A stretch of DNA of 64,000 bases from CAYMAZ01 sp964526285 (GTDB lineage Bacteria; Bacteroidota; Bacteroidia; Bacteroidales; DTU049). The notes beneath the pieces are model-generated. The model had not been told where the DNA came from, searched no databases, and saw nothing but the letters and a program-made list of their open reading frames with translations. The number at the start of each line of letters is the position of its first letter. The stretch's first letter is position 1. Both the position numbers and the translations under genes were made by a program. This document shows, one piece after another, positions 18,270 through 27,228 of this stretch. The DNA is taken from assembly GCA_964526285.1 (NCBI GenBank), contig CAZGIW010000008.1:1-64000 (forward strand), written 5' to 3'.

Positions 18270-19508
18270 TTATTTCTTCACAAACTTCAACACCTGAATG
18301 TATTCAGCATTTGAAACATTGACCATGTAAATACCTGCAGGATACGCAGCCACATCAATCTTCATCAATGGCTCTATGTCTGAAAATGAAGCCATCAGTT
18401 GTCCCGAAACATTGAAAATTTCAACTTTTGTATTGATGAAATCAGCTGATGAAGTTTCAAGATACAGAAAATCATCTGCAGGAACAGGGTACAGGCGAGC
18501 CACTTCCACATTTGCGGGGTTTTCAATTGAAGTGACATTGGTATAAAAATACACACTCATGACATCCAGACTCCATGCGCCTGCATTCCAGTATGAAGTT
18601 ATCATTGTGTCAGGATTGCCTGCAATATCATATGATGTTTCATAGAGACTGACTTCTTCCCATGCTGACAAACCATTATTCCAGCTATAATAGGTCTCAT
18701 TTGTACAAAAGCCAGCTGCATTATTCTCATATTCTGTCCTCCCTGATGGTTCCCATCCGGGTATAGAATAATCAAATGAAAACTGGTCACGTCTAATAAG
18801 AAACTGAGATGAATCATAAAATAAATCAGCACTTGTAACAGGCTCCCAAATCTGACTCACATTGTCAAACATATAAACCATATAAGAACTTATATTATCA
18901 TAATAGTTGAAACTGGCTTCAATTTTAAATACTTTTTCCCAAACCTGGATAACATCATTCCAAACAGACACATAATATTTAGTATAATCTCCATTGGAAT
19001 TTAGTTCATATTCTTCCATATAATTGTTTTCCCACACTCCGTGAATTCCATTCCATGATGAACCCACCTGCTTTACGATGTTTCCATTTATATCAGTTTC
19101 ATATATCGTTCTGTTTGCATTATTCCAACTGCTTGTAGCTGATTCCCACACGTGAGAGATTGACATTGCAATATGCAGAGCAGGAGTATATATATTTGTG
19201 GTTTTATAGTTATTTTCAAACACTCCTAATCCTGCATTATAATTCAAAAATACAGAAGACAGCATCTGCCCGAAATGATTATAATCATACTCGATTTTTG
19301 CAGATAAATCCCAGGATGATGTTCCTGAATTATAGCTGTAATAGTAAATCGAATCATTAAAAAACATAGTATTTGTTTTCAATTGACCGACATTCAGATT
19401 CTTATCAATGAGAAATCTGAGGGCAATTGACTCTGGCATTAGCGATTGTGCCATAATTTTTCCTGAAATCAGGATTATAAGCATTAAGATTATTTGTTTT
19501 GTTTTCAT
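18270..19508 (-). CDS. T9SS cargo protein with aromatic repeats
   Basis: A 412-residue secreted protein with signal peptide MKTKQIILMLIILISGKIMAQ. From about residue 50 to 310 it has imperfect repeats of roughly 40-45 residues built on W-x-N/E and Y-x-Y/D-x-x-G-N phrases (for example TSSWNNANRTIYETDINGN and GLSAWEEVSLYETSYDIAGN). They recall YD-like or MORN-like beta hairpins. The last 80 residues are a type A T9SS sorting domain with YPVPADDFLYLE, VEIFNVSGQLMASF and AAYPAGIYMVNV. It is likely exported to the surface or medium. No catalytic motif is seen. Confidence 0.78.
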   Translation of the reverse strand: MKTKQIILMLIILISGKIMAQSLMPESIALRFLIDKNLNVGQLKTNTMFFNDSIYYYSYNSGTSSWDLSAKIEYDYNHFGQMLSSVFLNYNAGLGVFENNYKTTNIYTPALHIAMSISHVWESATSSWNNANRTIYETDINGNIVKQVGSSWNGIHGVWENNYMEEYELNSNGDYTKYYVSVWNDVIQVWEKVFKIEASFNYYDNISSYMVYMFDNVSQIWEPVTSADLFYDSSQFLIRRDQFSFDYSIPGWEPSGRTEYENNAAGFCTNETYYSWNNGLSAWEEVSLYETSYDIAGNPDTMITSYWNAGAWSLDVMSVYFYTNVTSIENPANVEVARLYPVPADDFLYLETSSADFINTKVEIFNVSGQLMASFSDIEPLMKIDVAAYPAGIYMVNVSNAEYIQVLKFVKK

Positions 19509-19527
19509 GATGAAAATTTTAATCTTG

Positions 19528-19560
19528 CAAAATTAGTAATTAAAATTAAATATTAGGCAA
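19528..19560 (-). promoter_or_regulatory. Probable promoter of T9SS cargo gene
   Basis: The minus strand reads TTG (19558-19560), 22 bases, TAATTTTG (19528-19535), 19 bases upstream of the start at 19508. The -7 is a perfect consensus; the spacing is one or two bases long. Confidence 0.5.
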
Positions 19561-19825
19561 TTTGTTCCGTTTAATTTTTATTCTGCACATACAACATGAT
19601 AAATTCACAACTTAATCACATATCAGTTCTTCTAAATTATTTGCACAAGCAAAAGATTACAATTCTGATTCATAGGGGCTACTGTTCTACAAAAGCCATA
19701 TTTAAAAAACAACTATGACTGGTTTTTGAGAATTTCTCCAAATAGATACAGTTCATTTATCACATTCAAATTCTTCACATTTAACAATGTTCCATACACT
19801 ATTCTTTTGATTTTCACGTTATTGA
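19561..19825. other. Intergenic region between divergent genes
   Basis: No gene or structured RNA is recognised. The sequence is AT-rich. A weak TATTCTTTTG lies near 19800 and could serve the plus-strand gene, but it does not fit the consensus spacing. Confidence 0.4.
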
Positions 19826-20854
19826 ATGTGTTTAAAATCAATTTCCGTGAAAAAGAAAATTCTGTTTTTGTTGATTTTTGTTATTTTGCTTTTTTCTACG
19901 GTTGAAATTTATACTCAAAACCCCCATTTCAAATCCATTCATCAATCGGGAGATTTTAATCCCGGCCTCAGATGGCATGATGATAGTCTCAGAATTGATG
20001 CCTCTTATCATGTGTTTAGCGGAAAAAGGGTTGGATCATTAATTCCATTCGAATCAAAAGCCAGAATTGAAGAGAATTACCGGATTGGAAATGTTTCTTA
20101 TGAAAAAACCAACAAACAGCATGGATACAGACATGGAATTGCAATGAAAGAATTTGTATCAGATATCAAATATACCCCGCTCAACAAAGTTAATGAAAAC
20201 AGCTTAAACAGCAAATTTTACGGTGCAAAATACTTTATTAATCATAGTATCTATAAAAATGTTTTTTTAGGAATCAGTGCAACGGCTTTGGCGGGCTACA
20301 GAAAACACAAAATTCACACCAGCAATCATTCATATTTGGGAGATTTACTGCCTATGGCTACAATGGTTTCATCTGCTGGTTTAATGTATCGTTACAAAAA
20401 TCTTGGACTTGGAGGTGGTTTCTTATTGGATGGATTTTACAGCAGTGATAATAAAATCGTATTTCTAAACCTGATGTGGGAAATGCAGATAGAAAGAACA
20501 TATTTAATGTTTTTCAATGAATTTAAGCCTCCATATTGCAATGATTTGAATTTTTTTGTTGAGTTTAATAAAACTTTATGTTTTACCATAAATCATCAAT
20601 ACAATCGTTATCCGATAAAAACACACTACCTGGGAGGGTCATTGTTGTTTTATTCTGTTCTTTCAGGTCTCAGGACTGGTTTTGGTTTTAATTTGAGAAA
20701 TACTTCGGGCAAGAATTCAGTTTGGATGAGTCCGCACATTCAATGGAGTTTCCCTGAAAAACTACCATCTCCTCCAAAAGAAATAAAGAAGTCAGACAAA
20801 GAAAAGAAACAAAAAAAAATACAACGACATCGTTATGACACAATCCTTTATTGA
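19826..20854 (+). CDS. Possible outer-membrane beta-barrel protein
   Basis: A 342-residue protein with an N-terminal hydrophobic segment (ILFLLIFVILLFSTVEIYTQ) that looks like a signal peptide. A GTG at 19847 would give a more typical start (KKKILFLL), so the exact start is open. The body has alternating aromatic and polar residues and Gly-rich turns (YKNLGLGGGFLLDGFY, GGSLLFYSVLSGLRTGFGFNL), which suggests an outer-membrane beta barrel. It loosely recalls PorP/SprF-type T9SS-associated proteins, but the match is not firm. The last 40 residues are very basic (KEIKKSDKEKKQKKIQRHR) and probably face the periplasm. Confidence 0.55.
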   Translation: MCLKSISVKKKILFLLIFVILLFSTVEIYTQNPHFKSIHQSGDFNPGLRWHDDSLRIDASYHVFSGKRVGSLIPFESKARIEENYRIGNVSYEKTNKQHGYRHGIAMKEFVSDIKYTPLNKVNENSLNSKFYGAKYFINHSIYKNVFLGISATALAGYRKHKIHTSNHSYLGDLLPMATMVSSAGLMYRYKNLGLGGGFLLDGFYSSDNKIVFLNLMWEMQIERTYLMFFNEFKPPYCNDLNFFVEFNKTLCFTINHQYNRYPIKTHYLGGSLLFYSVLSGLRTGFGFNLRNTSGKNSVWMSPHIQWSFPEKLPSPPKEIKKSDKEKKQKKIQRHRYDTILY

Positions 20855-20955
20855 TTAATTCATCTTGTGTTTTCTGTAGTTCAATCTCTAAACCAAATTT
20901 TGGTTTTTTCTTCTTATCAGATATTTTGAATATCGAAAGACTGAAATGGCATACA

Positions 20956-22263
20956 TCAGGAAATCCTTTTAATATCAGCGCCCAGATTTTGAAGTCTTTT
21001 TTCAATATCAGAATATCCTCGGTCAATCTGTTCTATATTATGGATTGTGCTTTTCCCTTCAGCAGAAAGAGCTGCAATAAGCAATGCCACACCGGCACGA
21101 ATATCGGGTGATGACATATTGATGCCTCTGAGTGGGAATTTTCTTTCAAGGCCAATCACTGTTGCTCTGTGTGGGTCACACAATATGATTTGGGCACCCA
21201 TTTCGATGAGTTTATCAACGAAGAACAATCTGCTTTCAAACATTTTTTGGTGAATCAGAACACTTCCCTTTGCCTGAACAGCAACAACAAGAACGATGCT
21301 CAGTAAGTCAGGAGTGAATCCCGGCCATGGAGCATCTGACACTGTGAGAATTGAACCATCCATAAACGTGTCAATTTCAAACACATCCTGAGGAGGCATA
21401 TATATATCATCTCCCTTTCTTTCCAAATGAATTCCAAGTCTTTTAAATACATCGGGAATCACTCCAAGATAATCATAACCAACATTTTTGATTGTGATTT
21501 CAGACTTTGTCATGGCGCTGAGACCGATAAAGCTTCCTACCTCAATCATATCGGGGAGCATCGTGTGGGTGCAACCTCCAAGTTGATCAACACCATCAAC
21601 TGTGAGTAAGTTTGAACCAACACCGCTGATTTTGGCTCCCATTGAGTTAAGCATATTACAAAGTTGCTGCAGGTATGGTTCACATGCAGCATTAAAAATG
21701 GTGGTTGTCCCTTTTGCAAGTACAGAAGCCATAACAATATTGGCTGTTCCGGTTACTGACGCTTCATCAAGGAGCATATATGCCCCTCTTAATTCTTGTG
21801 CTTTCAAATGATAATACTTGTCCTGAACATTATATTCTATTGTAGCTCCCAGTTTCTGCATTCCGAAAAAATGGGTATCCACCCTACGTCTTCCTATTTT
21901 ATCACCCCCTGGTTTTATGGCAACACTCTCTTTAAAGCGAGCCAGCAATGGACCAACCACCATAAAACTCCCTCTCAGCTTGGAGGCAATTTTCCTGTAT
22001 TCAGGAGAAAGCAGTGCTTTTAACATCAGGTTTTTGGCACAAAAAGACCGGGACCCTTTGCTGAGTTCAACCACCTCAACACCCAAAAACTGAAGCAAAC
22101 TTATAAGCCTGTTTACATCTTCTATATCAGGGATATTATTGATTACAACAGTACTGTCAGTGAGCAAAGTAGCACAAATCACCTGCAGTGCTTCATTTTT
22201 TGCTCCCTGGGGAATAATTTCTCCTTTTAGAGGATTTCCTCCTCTTATTTCAAAAGCTTCCAT
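20956..22263 (-). CDS. murA: UDP-N-acetylglucosamine 1-carboxyvinyltransferase
   Basis: MurA transfers enolpyruvate from PEP to UDP-GlcNAc, the first committed step of peptidoglycan synthesis, in the cytoplasm. The 435-residue length is normal. Signatures are GAKNEALQVICATLL at the N-terminus and KPGGDKIGRRRVDTHFFGMQKLGATIEY, the active-site loop. In E. coli the loop carries Cys115 in the phrase GGC; here the equivalent residue is Asp121. A Cys-to-Asp change at this site keeps activity but removes the residue alkylated by fosfomycin, as known for Mycobacterium tuberculosis MurA. It sits 9 bases after the DUF4290 gene, a pairing I associate with Bacteroidota, and is probably co-transcribed with it. 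Confidence 0.95.
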   Translation of the reverse strand: MEAFEIRGGNPLKGEIIPQGAKNEALQVICATLLTDSTVVINNIPDIEDVNRLISLLQFLGVEVVELSKGSRSFCAKNLMLKALLSPEYRKIASKLRGSFMVVGPLLARFKESVAIKPGGDKIGRRRVDTHFFGMQKLGATIEYNVQDKYYHLKAQELRGAYMLLDEASVTGTANIVMASVLAKGTTTIFNAACEPYLQQLCNMLNSMGAKISGVGSNLLTVDGVDQLGGCTHTMLPDMIEVGSFIGLSAMTKSEITIKNVGYDYLGVIPDVFKRLGIHLERKGDDIYMPPQDVFEIDTFMDGSILTVSDAPWPGFTPDLLSIVLVVAVQAKGSVLIHQKMFESRLFFVDKLIEMGAQIILCDPHRATVIGLERKFPLRGINMSSPDIRAGVALLIAALSAEGKSTIHNIEQIDRGYSDIEKRLQNLGADIKRIS

Positions 22264-22272
22264 GAAATGGTG

Positions 22273-22920
22273 TTATGTTTTTTTCTTATAATATTTTTTC
22301 CCATTCTTATTGGGTTTCCTTTTTTTGAAAGTTCTGGATTGTGGTGCATTATTAGGATTGGGAAAACTGAAGTTTGATGATAGTTCCACTTCATCAGACA
22401 AATTCAAATGTCCATTGGAAAGTTGACGAAGATGATCAAAAATCACCTTATCATCAACAGAACCCTTATTCCATGCCAGATACAATTTCTTCATATTATT
22501 GGCAATATCTTTCACCAGTGCATTTTTCTCCTCCCCTTCATCCATAATCACCGCTTGTTTTATCATATTTGTCACAATTGCTCCATAATATCTGTACGGA
22601 ACATCTTTTCCTTCACTATTATATCTGATTTTTACAGGTTTTATATAGTGTTCAGGCAGTGGTTTGGGGTATGGAGCATCCACATCCAGTTCAAAATTTG
22701 AAATTATGAACAAATGATCCCAAAGCTTTCTGTCTAGTTCTGTTGAGTCTTTTGCATTACTTTGCTGCAATGCAGACATTTGTCTTATGATTTCGCGTGC
22801 AGCAATATTGCGTTTTTCCCGGTCTTCAATAGTTTTTGCGTGTTCAATTAAGCCCTGAACGCAACGGCCATATTCGGGAATGACCATTTTTTTTCTAAGA
22901 GAATTATAATCCATCATCAT
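22273..22920 (-). CDS. DUF4290 family protein
   Basis: A 215-residue soluble, mostly helical protein. The N-terminal stretch KMVIPEYGRCVQGLIEHAKTIEDREKRN is characteristic of DUF4290, found in Bacteroidota and commonly next to murA. The C-terminus is a Lys/Arg-rich tail (TFKKRKPNKNGKKYYKKK) that could bind RNA or acidic partners. The function is not known; its place upstream of murA suggests a link to cell-wall synthesis or its regulation. Three Met codons stand at the start; any could be used. Confidence 0.8.
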   Translation of the reverse strand: MMMDYNSLRKKMVIPEYGRCVQGLIEHAKTIEDREKRNIAAREIIRQMSALQQSNAKDSTELDRKLWDHLFIISNFELDVDAPYPKPLPEHYIKPVKIRYNSEGKDVPYRYYGAIVTNMIKQAVIMDEGEEKNALVKDIANNMKKLYLAWNKGSVDDKVIFDHLRQLSNGHLNLSDEVELSSNFSFPNPNNAPQSRTFKKRKPNKNGKKYYKKKT

Positions 22921-22985
22921 ATTGATTGTCTATTCAAAGGTACAATTATTTTTTAATATATATTAATTATCAACAGTTTACTTTG

Positions 22986-25313
22986 TTATTTCAAAATTTT
23001 GAGTTTGGCAAATTTCAAAAGCAGATTTTTTTTACCAAAAGCAGGAAAGAATACCACAGCTTTTCTATCAGTTCCTGACCCGTCAATTTGCAACACCTTT
23101 CCTTTTCCAAACTTTTCGTGTTCCACATCAGTTCCCACCACAATACCTTCAGCATTAATTTCAAATTCAACAGCTGCGGATGAAGGCTGTTTGTTTAGTT
23201 TTTTAAACCCCTTTGGGGGATTATTTTGTTGTTCAGTGTTTTCCTTTTTTACAAATGCAGGTTTAAATCTCAGTTGAGCAGGCATTTCCAATTCAGAGTC
23301 GAAATATTCTTTTCGTTGTGCCGACCAGTCTGGAGTTTCCTTTTGTCTGGGTAAATCAAGCAGCTCATAATCAATCTCTTCAATAAACCTGCTGGGTTCA
23401 CTGTATTCACGTTTTCCCCATCTGAATCTGGATTCTGCCCATGAAAGGGTAACTTTTTTCATTGCTCTTGTGAGAGCCACATAAAACAATCTCCTTTCTT
23501 CCTCAACTTCAGATCTGGTATTGAGAGACATCACAGAGGGAAACAAATTCTCTTCAAGTCCGGTAATATAAACATATGGAAATTCAAGTCCTTTGGCAGA
23601 ATGGGCTGTCATTAGTGAAACCCTGTCATCATTTTCATCTTTATCATCCAAATCGGTAAGCAATGACACTTCAAGTAAAAAATCTGTCATTGTGGGTACG
23701 ACATCAGGTGTTTCGGCTGTTGTTTTTTCGGCAAATTCCTTAATTCCGTTCATCAACCCCTCAATATTTTCCAGTCGCATGGCTGTTTCAGGGTCATCAC
23801 TAGATTTCAGCATATTGAGATATCCTGAGCTTTTCAGAACATGGTCTGCAAGTGCGTACACATCTTTTGTATCATGCAAAGCCACAAAGCTTTTTATCAT
23901 GACAACAAAGTCTTCAATTCTTCCGGCAACACCCTGATTGATTCCGATTGCTTTAACATTGGTTTTAACAGATTTAAGTGTTTCCCAAAAAGTAAGATTA
24001 TTCTCATGGGCAAACACAATAATCCTGTCAATGGTTGTTTTTCCTATTCCTCTGGGAGGGACATTAATGATTCTCAATAGTGCTTCTTCATCATTTTGAT
24101 TTACAACAATTCTAAAAAAAGACATGAGGTCTTTAATTTCCTTTCTTTTATAAAAAGAAACACTCCCATATACCCTGTATGGAATATTCATTTTTCTAAA
24201 TGCTTCCTCCAGAGCTCTTGACTGAGCATTGGTTCTGTAGAGAACTGCAAAATCTCTATTATTACAATGATTGTTCATTTTTGTTTGAAAAATATCCTGA
24301 ACAACATTGATGGCTTCATCGTTTTCACTGAGATTTCTGAGCACTTTCACTTTATCTCCATCTGGGTTATCAGTCCAGATTGTTTTTGCCAACTGCCCTT
24401 TATTATTGGAAATAATTGAATTGGCAGCATTCACAATTACTTTGGTGCTTCTGTAGTTCTGCTCCAGTTTCATCACCTTTGTTTCAGGAAAATCGCGGCT
24501 AAAATTGAGAATATTTTCAATTCTTGCGCCTCTGAATGCATAAATTCCCTGGGCATCATCCCCAACAACACAAAGATTTCTGTGTTCCTGAGCAAGTTTT
24601 TTTATAATAATGTATTGAGAAAAGCATGTGTCCTGATATTCGTCCACCAGAATATAATTGAATCTTTTCTGATATTTTGATTTCACATCGGGAAAATCTC
24701 TGATAAGCAGATTCATATTATAGAGCAGGTCTTCAAAGTCCATCGCATTTGATCTTCTGCATCTGTTCCAGTATATTTCATAAATATACCCAAGCAGAGG
24801 TTTGTTGGCTTTGAGGTCATCAGCCTGAATTTCGGGATTGCTTTTATACTCCTGTGGATTGAGAAGACTCATCTTAGCCCCCGAAATACGATGCAGCACA
24901 AATGAAGGAGTGTACATTTTATCATCAATCCTGTTTTCTTTCAGGATTTGCTTAATCACACTTTTGGAATCATCAGTATCGTATATGGTAAAATTGGGAG
25001 AATAACCCAGTCGGTGAGCTTCAACCCGAAGAATACGAGCAAATACAGAATGAAAAGTACCCATCCACAGGTCTCTGGCCTGATTTCCAGCCAGATTCAT
25101 AATTCTATCTTTCATTTCGCCGGCTGCTTTCTTTGTAAATGTCAGTGCAAGAATTTTGAATGGATCCACACCATTTTCAATGAGCCATGCAATGCGGTGA
25201 GTAAGCACGCGGGTTTTGCCTGAACCGGGACCTGCCAATATCATTACAGGCCCTTCAGTTTCCTGCACAGCAATTTGTTGAGCTTCATTAAGAGATTGTA
25301 GCAAATTACTCAC
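22986..25313 (-). CDS. UvrD/PcrA-type superfamily 1 DNA helicase
   Basis: A 775-residue ATP-dependent 3'-5' DNA helicase. Motif I GPGSGKT is at residues 28-34. LTFTKKAAGEM, VDEYQDT (motif II), VGDDAQGIYAFRGA (motif III), EQNYRS (motif IV), VSLMTAHSAKGLEFPYVYI (motif V) and VALTRAMKK (motif VI) appear in order. The C-terminal 60 residues (VGTDVEHEKFGKGKVLQID to the end) form the Tudor-like domain that links PcrA/UvrD to RNA polymerase. It acts in nucleotide excision repair and removal of nucleoprotein blocks. It is single-copy-like in context, with neighbours unrelated. Whether it should be called UvrD or PcrA cannot be settled from motifs. Confidence 0.93.
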   Translation of the reverse strand: MSNLLQSLNEAQQIAVQETEGPVMILAGPGSGKTRVLTHRIAWLIENGVDPFKILALTFTKKAAGEMKDRIMNLAGNQARDLWMGTFHSVFARILRVEAHRLGYSPNFTIYDTDDSKSVIKQILKENRIDDKMYTPSFVLHRISGAKMSLLNPQEYKSNPEIQADDLKANKPLLGYIYEIYWNRCRRSNAMDFEDLLYNMNLLIRDFPDVKSKYQKRFNYILVDEYQDTCFSQYIIIKKLAQEHRNLCVVGDDAQGIYAFRGARIENILNFSRDFPETKVMKLEQNYRSTKVIVNAANSIISNNKGQLAKTIWTDNPDGDKVKVLRNLSENDEAINVVQDIFQTKMNNHCNNRDFAVLYRTNAQSRALEEAFRKMNIPYRVYGSVSFYKRKEIKDLMSFFRIVVNQNDEEALLRIINVPPRGIGKTTIDRIIVFAHENNLTFWETLKSVKTNVKAIGINQGVAGRIEDFVVMIKSFVALHDTKDVYALADHVLKSSGYLNMLKSSDDPETAMRLENIEGLMNGIKEFAEKTTAETPDVVPTMTDFLLEVSLLTDLDDKDENDDRVSLMTAHSAKGLEFPYVYITGLEENLFPSVMSLNTRSEVEEERRLFYVALTRAMKKVTLSWAESRFRWGKREYSEPSRFIEEIDYELLDLPRQKETPDWSAQRKEYFDSELEMPAQLRFKPAFVKKENTEQQNNPPKGFKKLNKQPSSAAVEFEINAEGIVVGTDVEHEKFGKGKVLQIDGSGTDRKAVVFFPAFGKKNLLLKFAKLKILK

Positions 25314-25392
25314 TTATAGCGTTTTAACTTCTTCCGAAATAATACGGAATTGAGGTTCATAATACAACAACAGAACAGACTATAATTGCTCT

Positions 25393-26643
25393 TTACATAT
25401 TCATTACATCAGCAATAGTTCCTGTTCTGTATTTTCCTTCTTCAAGGTTTTTTCTAATCAGTTTAAATTTCTCAATAGTATAATCCACATCTTCATTGGT
25501 ATGCACTGCTGTTGGGATAAGTCTGAGCAGAATCACACCCTTTGGTACAACAGGATATACAACCATTGAACAGAACACATCATAATTTTCTCTCAGGTCA
25601 AAAATTATATTTGTTGCTTCTGGGATATCGCCCTGCATAAATACGGGAGTAACTGGTGAGTTTGTATTTCCCAGATTAAATCCGGCTTCTTTGAGGCCAG
25701 ATTGCAAACGATTGACAACCTCCCATAGTCTTTCTCTGAGTTGAGGTTGTGTTCTGAGTATTTCAAGACGTTTCAGAGCGCCTTTTACCATGGGCATTGG
25801 CAATGATTTGGCGAAAATCTGAGAGCGCATATTATATGTAAGATAATTGATCACATTTTCAGGAGCAGCAATAAACCCACCGATTCCGGCCATGGCTTTT
25901 GCAAAAGTTCCGAAATACAAATCCACTTCATTTTGTACACCAAAGTGTTCATCAGTTCCGGCACCTGTTTTTCCCATCGTACCAAATCCGTGAGCATCAT
26001 CCACAAGCAGGCGGAAATTAACTTTCTTTTTCAGCGCAACAATTTCGTCCAGTTTACCCAAATCACCTGACATTCCAAAAACACCTTCAGTGATTACAAG
26101 AATTCCGCCACCAGTTTCGGCCGTTATTTTTTCTGCTCTGCGCAGCTGATACTCAAGTTTTTCCATATCATTGTGAGGAAAAACCAGTCTTTTTCCAAAA
26201 TGCAGCCTCATTCCATCAATAATACATGCATGAGATTCAGAGTCATATACTATGACATCTTTTCTGTCAACAAGAGTTTCAATGACAGAAATCATTCCCT
26301 GATAACCATAATTGAGCAGATAGCTGGCTTCTTTTCCTACATGTGCGGCAAGTTCTCTTTCCAACTGTTCATGATAATTTGTTTGTCCTGACATCATACG
26401 GGCGCCCATAGGATAAGCCAATCCATATTCCTGGGCAGCCTCTGCGTCTGCTTTTCTCACTTCAGGATGATTTGCAAGTCCTATATAATTGTTCAAACTC
26501 CAGATGATTCTCTCTTTGCCTCTGAAAACCATTCTGTTTCCAATTTCACCTTCCAGTTTCGGAAATGTAAAATATCCGTGAGCCACTTTGAAGTATTTGC
26601 CCAGAGGCGTATCTTCCTGTTTTAGTTTATTGAAAATATCCAC
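25393..26643 (-). CDS. Alpha-oxoamine synthase family PLP enzyme (serine palmitoyltransferase or cysteate acyltransferase)
   Basis: A 416-residue pyridoxal-phosphate enzyme that condenses an amino acid with an acyl thioester. The PLP lysine is Lys249 in FGTFAKAMAGIGGF. Cofactor contacts are His138 (ESHACIIDG), Asp215 and His218 (VDDAHGFG). The length and the N-terminal KYFKVAHGYFTFPKLEGEIG extension match the Bacteroidota subgroup proposed to start sphingolipid or sulfonolipid (capnine) synthesis rather than biotin synthesis or threonine breakdown. No biotin genes are nearby, which supports a lipid role. The choice of serine or cysteate as substrate cannot be made from sequence. Confidence 0.8.
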   Translation of the reverse strand: MDIFNKLKQEDTPLGKYFKVAHGYFTFPKLEGEIGNRMVFRGKERIIWSLNNYIGLANHPEVRKADAEAAQEYGLAYPMGARMMSGQTNYHEQLERELAAHVGKEASYLLNYGYQGMISVIETLVDRKDVIVYDSESHACIIDGMRLHFGKRLVFPHNDMEKLEYQLRRAEKITAETGGGILVITEGVFGMSGDLGKLDEIVALKKKVNFRLLVDDAHGFGTMGKTGAGTDEHFGVQNEVDLYFGTFAKAMAGIGGFIAAPENVINYLTYNMRSQIFAKSLPMPMVKGALKRLEILRTQPQLRERLWEVVNRLQSGLKEAGFNLGNTNSPVTPVFMQGDIPEATNIIFDLRENYDVFCSMVVYPVVPKGVILLRLIPTAVHTNEDVDYTIEKFKLIRKNLEEGKYRTGTIADVMNM

Positions 26644-26681
26644 GATAAAATTATTTTTTAAAGGTTAATAGAAAATTTCCG

Positions 26682-26710
26682 CAAAAGTATAAAAAAATAA
26701 AATGCCACAA
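26682..26710 (-). promoter_or_regulatory. Promoter of alpha-oxoamine synthase gene
   Basis: On the minus strand TTG (26708-26710), 18 bases, TACTTTTG (26682-26689). It lies 39 bases upstream of the start at 26643 and just past the stop of the DUF3127 gene. Confidence 0.6.
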
Positions 26711-26733
26711 CTGAAAACAACATCAAACATGAA

Positions 26734-27096
26734 TTAAAAGGGAAGATCATCTGTCGTATCGTCAGGCACTGCATCGGGCATGTTGTTGATAACAGTGTCG
26801 TCCTCCGGAGCAATAGCTGATGAATCGGACACAGAGCCCTCAGCCATTCTCCATGCAATAAGATCTGTGTACCATTTGCTGTTAAATTCTCTGCTTTCGG
26901 GATCAAAAGACACTTTGACAGACTGATTTTCACGGAATTGTGCTAAGTCGATTTTATTATTCCATACTGTGAAACATACACTTTTTGGATATGGACCTTC
27001 GGTCTGAATAACAAATTCCTGCTTTTTCCATTCTCCATTTTTCCCCTGTCCTGTAAGCGGTGTAAGGATTTTAATAAGTTTTCCGTTGATTTCCAT
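26734..27096 (-). CDS. DUF3127 family protein with SSB-like acidic tail
   Basis: A 120-residue protein starting at Met 27096 (MEINGKLIKIL); the longer open frame upstream is not coding-like and covers the promoter. The first 85 residues match DUF3127, a small beta-rich fold with the phrase WKKQEFVIQTEGPYPKSVCF and the trailing SFDPESREFNSKWYTDLIAWR. I read this as an OB-fold-like protein. The C-terminus is a disordered acidic tail ending DDTTDDLPF, which looks like the protein-binding tip of single-stranded DNA-binding protein (DDDIPF). A role in DNA metabolism is inference. It is divergent from atpD. Confidence 0.8.
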   Translation of the reverse strand: MEINGKLIKILTPLTGQGKNGEWKKQEFVIQTEGPYPKSVCFTVWNNKIDLAQFRENQSVKVSFDPESREFNSKWYTDLIAWRMAEGSVSDSSAIAPEDDTVINNMPDAVPDDTTDDLPF

Positions 27097-27114
27097 AAGA
27101 TGATTTTTTCGTTT

Positions 27115-27122
27115 CAAAATTA
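27115..27122 (-). promoter_or_regulatory. -7 promoter element of DUF3127 gene
   Basis: The minus strand reads TAATTTTG, a perfect TAnnTTTG, 18 bases upstream of Met 27096. No good -33 element is seen. Confidence 0.5.
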
Positions 27123-27173
27123 CAAAAAATATCAATAAAATCTCATGTTTTAATTTTGATTTTTTTAAATATC

Positions 27174-27204
27174 TTTGCACATATCAAAAAATGTTTTACT
27201 TTTG
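27174..27204 (+). promoter_or_regulatory. Promoter of the atpDC operon
   Basis: TTTG at 27174-27177, 19 bases, TACTTTTG at 27197-27204. The transcript would start near 27211, leaving a leader of under 20 bases before the GTG start at 27229. A second -7-like TATCTTTG overlaps the -33 element (27170-27177). Confidence 0.75.
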
Positions 27205-27228
27205 TCATTCTTATAAAAAATACCAGTA

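Noticed and set aside
26658..26933. A 91-codon minus-strand frame overlapping the DUF3127 gene
   Set aside because: It is an alternative frame of the DUF3127 gene and runs through the promoter of the next gene.
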